From NCBI GenBank assembly GCA_000702685.1, contig JNJD01000011.1, forward strand, positions 1 through 64,000: 64,000 bases of DNA, given 5' to 3'. Each line of letters starts with the position of its first letter. Position 1 is the first letter of the stretch. The position numbers were made by a program, and so were the translations under genes. This document shows positions 61,059 to 64,000 of the stretch, piece after piece. This DNA comes from Lachnospiraceae bacterium AC2028. Its GTDB lineage: Bacteria; Bacillota; Clostridia; Lachnospirales; Lachnospiraceae. The notes under the pieces are model-generated. The model ran no database searches. It was given only the letters and a program-made list of their open reading frames with translations, and was not told the origin of the DNA.

Positions 61059-64000
61059 ATAAGTTCCTCCATCTTATCCCAGTCAAATGTTTTGAGCAGC
61101 GTTGCAAGCCGGTCAATCTTGCCCTTGTCTTCTTCGGGAAGCTTGTACTTCTTCAGATCGTCTATTATCATCTCCACCGAATCGTAGTCCATCTGAGGAA
61201 TGATCTCCTTAAGTGCGGCATATGCATCCTTTAGTTCATCTTCGGGAATCGGCTCCTTGCCTTCGTCATCATCGTCCTTCCTGAGTTTTGACAGCTTATC
61301 CTTATACGCTTCGTAATCAGCCAGAAGCTTGCCTGCATTCTCCTTGATATAATCTATATCCTGCTTATTACCGGCTTCTTCGAGACTGAAACACAGACGT
61401 GAGAGTTCCGTTGCACCCACTATCCTCGCAGAGGTCTTGAGAGAGTGCACTTTGATCGTAAACAGTCTTATGTTTTCACTGTCGAATGAATCCCTGATAA
61501 CCTTGATATTTCCGTCGATAGTATCCAGGAACATATTGAGGGAGAATATGAACTGTGATATGCCGCCGGAATTCTTAATACCCTCATCTACATCAATGCC
61601 TTTTGTTTCATAGATCCACTTCATCTCCTCCGGCATCTCTGTAAGCTCCTCGGTGTGTTCGTTTCTCTCCGCCTTCATCATCATCTCTTCGGGGATATGC
61701 TGCATGATGGTCTTTTCGAGAGTCTCACTGTCTATGGGCTTAGCCAGATATCCGTTGAAGCCTTTGGATTTATAGAATTCCTCACCGGAAGTCGCATTTG
61801 CGGTAAGAGCATATACGGGAAGATCCGCATCTATCTCCCTGATCTTCTCAAGCGTCTCTATTCCGTCCATTCCGGGCATCATATGATCAAGAAGCACAAT
61901 GTTATATTTCGTCGTCTTGATCTTCTCAAGGCATTCCTCGCCGCTTTCCGCAGTGGTGACGAAAACCTTGGTAGGCTTAAGCAATCCTCTGATGACGTTA
62001 AGGTTCATCGGATTGTCATCTACAACCAGAACATCCGCATCGGGTGCAACAAACTGTGCAACGTAAGGTCCCTTTACACCTGTTTCCTCACGTTCGGTAA
62101 AGATACCCATCGGTGTGGCATCGACAATCTTCTGTCTGACGGTGAAAATAAATTCAGAGCCCTGTCCGTAAACACTTTCAACTACGAGATCTCCTCCGAG
62201 GAGCTGGGCAAAACGCTTGGATATATCAAGTCCAAGTCCGGTTCCCTGTATTCCCGAATTCTTCTCTTCATCAAGTCTTTCATAAGCCGTGAAGAGCTTT
62301 TCCATATCCTCTTCTCTTATACCGATGCCGGTATCCTTGACGGAGAATTTCAGGTCTATCATGTCATCGGTCCTTGATTCCACCGATACGGCAAGTGCAA
62401 ATCCGCCGTTCTCGGTGTATTTGACCGCATTGGTGAGCAGATTAAGTACTATCTGCTTGATCTTGCCGGAGTCACCGTACAGGCGCTTGGGAAGTATCTC
62501 ATCTATGCAAACGTCAAATGAAAGATCCTTCTCGGTACTCCTTACACGTATCATGGATACGATCGAACGCAGAAGTTCCTGCATATCATACTCGAGCTCA
62601 ACGGGATGCATCTTTCCCGATTCTATCTTGGACATATCGAGCAGATCGTTGATCAGTCCGAGGAGTGATTCGGAAGCATTTCTTATATCAAGAGCATAAT
62701 TGATCACATTAAGGAAATAATTCTTGGGAACACCTGCAGCTTCTTCCCTGAGTATCATCTCATCCATTCCCATGATCGTATTTATGGGCGTTCTGATCTC
62801 ATGGCTCATGTTTGCGAGGAAGCGGCTCTTGGCGGAATTTGCCCTTTCGGCTTCATCCTTCGCATTTCTTATCTCATCATACTGTCTGCTGATAAGTGTG
62901 ATCTTAACTACTCTCCATACTATGAATCCGGAAAGCAATGCAACAAGCGCGACAAGAAGCAGTCTTACGATAAGAAGTTCGAGAATCCTCGGCTTTTTGA
63001 CTATATCAAATGTCTCGTCCATACGGACCTGTCCGGTCCTGCTGTCAAGAATCTGTATATGGAGCTTATAATTTCCGTACTTAAGCCTGGTATATTCGAG
63101 AGCTGAAAGCTGGTTTCTCGGTACGGTGATCCCGTCATCCCCTGTACCCTCAAGGAAAACATGGACAAGAGGATTGGTCATGGAATAATCCATGACTGAT
63201 GTGGTTATGGTTATACGGCCGTCGGACGCGGGTATGGTGTACTTTCCGTTATCGTCCGGAAGTATCTGCTCGTCATCGCAATAGACCGAAGCAAGGGCGA
63301 CTTTAACACTTACCTGATCGCGATAGAAATTATTGATATTTACGCAGCTTACACCATCTCTTCCGGAAATATAGAGATTTCCGTCGCTGTCAAGTGCACT
63401 GTAAGCATTACTTGTCGGCGTGGATGTAAGTCCGTTCGCATTGGTATAAAGATCGTATTCCCTGATATCATCAGCGATCATATCATCGATCTTTACGCAG
63501 TAAACTCCGTATGATGACAATATCCATGCGTCATCATTGTCATCAAAATACATATCGAAATTATTGTTATAAGGGAAAGATGATACTTCATGTATGCGGC
63601 CGTCCCTGATATATTCAATGGAGTTGGATGTGACGATCCAATAGATGTCTCTCTTTTCATCATGGATGATCCTCATGACGACATCACTTGTAAGACCGTC
63701 TTCACGTCCGAGTTTTACAACATGATCCCTGGCTATCTCATATATACCGTCACCGTCCGTACCGACATATATCAGTCCGAAATTACCTTCCGCAACGGTA
63801 AGGAATACCGTGTTCTTGATTCCGTCGGAATCATCGACCACTCTTTCTACCTTGAAATCCCTGATAAAGGCAAGACCGCCGTTCGAACCGACAAGCATCG
63901 AACCGTCCGAAGACTGTACGACACATCTTATCTCGTTGCTGGGAAGACCTTCTTCAGTAGTGATGTTCACAATCTCACCGTTTCGCTTCATGACGACAAC
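61055..64000 (-). CDS. Hybrid sensor histidine kinase (partial; N-terminus beyond window)
   Basis: The frame is open to the window edge, so the N-terminus is missing; 978 residues from the Met at 63991 are seen. In order: beta-propeller sensor repeats (about 1-230) and a Y_Y_Y domain (230-335), a membrane helix (about 338-362), HisKA with H in [15 protein letters not shown] (about 398), HATPase ([22 protein letters not shown]), a receiver ([11 protein letters not shown], acceptor in [12 protein letters not shown]), and a C-terminal Hpt domain with His in [14 protein letters not shown]. This gives a full internal phosphorelay, to the response regulator encoded next. Confidence 0.93.
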   Translation of the reverse strand, partial: VVVMKRNGEIVNITTEEGLPSNEIRCVVQSSDGSMLVGSNGGLAFIRDFKVERVVDDSDGIKNTVFLTVAEGNFGLIYVGTDGDGIYEIARDHVVKLGREDGLTSDVVMRIIHDEKRDIYWIVTSNSIEYIRDGRIHEVSSFPYNNNFDMYFDDNDDAWILSSYGVYCVKIDDMIADDIREYDLYTNANGLTSTPTSNAYSALDSDGNLYISGRDGVSCVNINNFYRDQVSVKVALASVYCDDEQILPDDNGKYTIPASDGRITITTSVMDYSMTNPLVHVFLEGTGDDGITVPRNQLSALEYTRLKYGNYKLHIQILDSRTGQVRMDETFDIVKKPRILELLIVRLLLVALVALLSGFIVWRVVKITLISRQYDEIRNAKDEAERANSAKSRFLANMSHEIRTPINTIMGMDEMILREEAAGVPKNYFLNVINYALDIRNASESLLGLINDLLDMSKIESGKMHPVELEYDMQELLRSIVSMIRVRSTEKDLSFDVCIDEILPKRLYGDSGKIKQIVLNLLTNAVKYTENGGFALAVSVESRTDDMIDLKFSVKDTGIGIREEDMEKLFTAYERLDEEKNSGIQGTGLGLDISKRFAQLLGGDLVVESVYGQGSEFIFTVRQKIVDATPMGIFTEREETGVKGPYVAQFVAPDADVLVVDDNPMNLNVIRGLLKPTKVFVTTAESGEECLEKIKTTKYNIVLLDHMMPGMDGIETLEKIREIDADLPVYALTANATSGEEFYKSKGFNGYLAKPIDSETLEKTIMQHIPEEMMMKAERNEHTEELTEMPEEMKWIYETKGIDVDEGIKNSGGISQFIFSLNMFLDTIDGNIKVIRDSFDSENIRLFTIKVHSLKTSARIVGATELSRLCFSLEEAGNKQDIDYIKENAGKLLADYEAYKDKLSKLRKDDDDEGKEPIPEDELKDAYAALKEIIPQMDYDSVEMIIDDLKKYKLPEEDKGKIDRLATLLKTFDWDKMEELI

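Overview
The window looks like core chromosome of an anaerobic, Gram-positive Clostridia, most like a Lachnospiraceae (Butyrivibrio/Pseudobutyrivibrio type) gut or rumen bacterium. The evidence is an Rnf complex in the clostridial order C-D-G-E-A-B, a membrane-bound biotin-dependent sodium-pump decarboxylase operon, ATP-type PEP carboxykinase, a giant 2-hydroxyacyl-CoA dehydratase activase-like protein, an IspH/ribosomal-protein-S1 gene pair, strong AGGAGG-type ribosome sites and VanZ/PilZ/MurR-type accessory genes. No rRNA, tRNA, integrase, insertion sequence, phage gene or CRISPR array was seen. Almost every gene is on the minus strand; only three CDS (at 16010, 23715 and 53547) are on the plus strand. 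No gene-free stretch exceeds 300 bases.

Layout, in the direction of minus-strand transcription and moving through the window from left to right: 1-9404 is a transcript starting with a structured ~200-nt RNA (6S-like) followed by a YihY/BrkB membrane protein, pheS, pheT, an M18 aminopeptidase, queA, a PilZ protein, a VanZ protein and tyrA, closed by a terminator. 9437-15978 holds a membrane glycosyltransferase, pckA, an aminopeptidase P and thrC. 16010-16989 holds a plus-strand AP2/degenerate-HNH protein and a palindromic repeat element. 16994-23522 is the rnfCDGEAB operon with a GH25-like protein, apparently catalytically dead, overlapping the end of rnfB. 23715-25722 has a YprB-type exonuclease and CheR. 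25858-31365 has ribosomal S1, ispH, cmk, a flavoprotein, a MurR/RpiR regulator and a TetR regulator with a visible operator. 31568-36796 is the decarboxylase/transcarboxylase operon. 37033-39568 has rpsU, a metallophosphoesterase and scpAB. 39685-45184 has a membrane protein, alaS and glyS. 45404-53325 has a pseudo-rhomboid with zinc ribbon, a sigma-factor-like protein lacking DNA-binding regions, an unknown protein, an M16C protease, a DUF4349 lipoprotein, era and recO. 53547-57830 is the 1427-aa activase. 57916-64000 is a signalling module: hybrid histidine kinase (cut by the window edge), response regulator and a degenerate HD-GYP protein.

Metabolically the window links redox energy (Rnf: ferredoxin to NAD with ion export), decarboxylation energy (biotin-dependent decarboxylase pumping sodium) and C4/C3 interconversion (PEP carboxykinase). 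Several proteins keep a fold but have lost the family's key residues (HNH, GH25, rhomboid, HD-GYP, receiver, sigma factor), and this recurring theme gives the best candidates for undescribed biology. Seven or more copies of a GGGGAC-N-GTCCCC palindrome family sit between genes and look like REP elements, sometimes serving as terminators.
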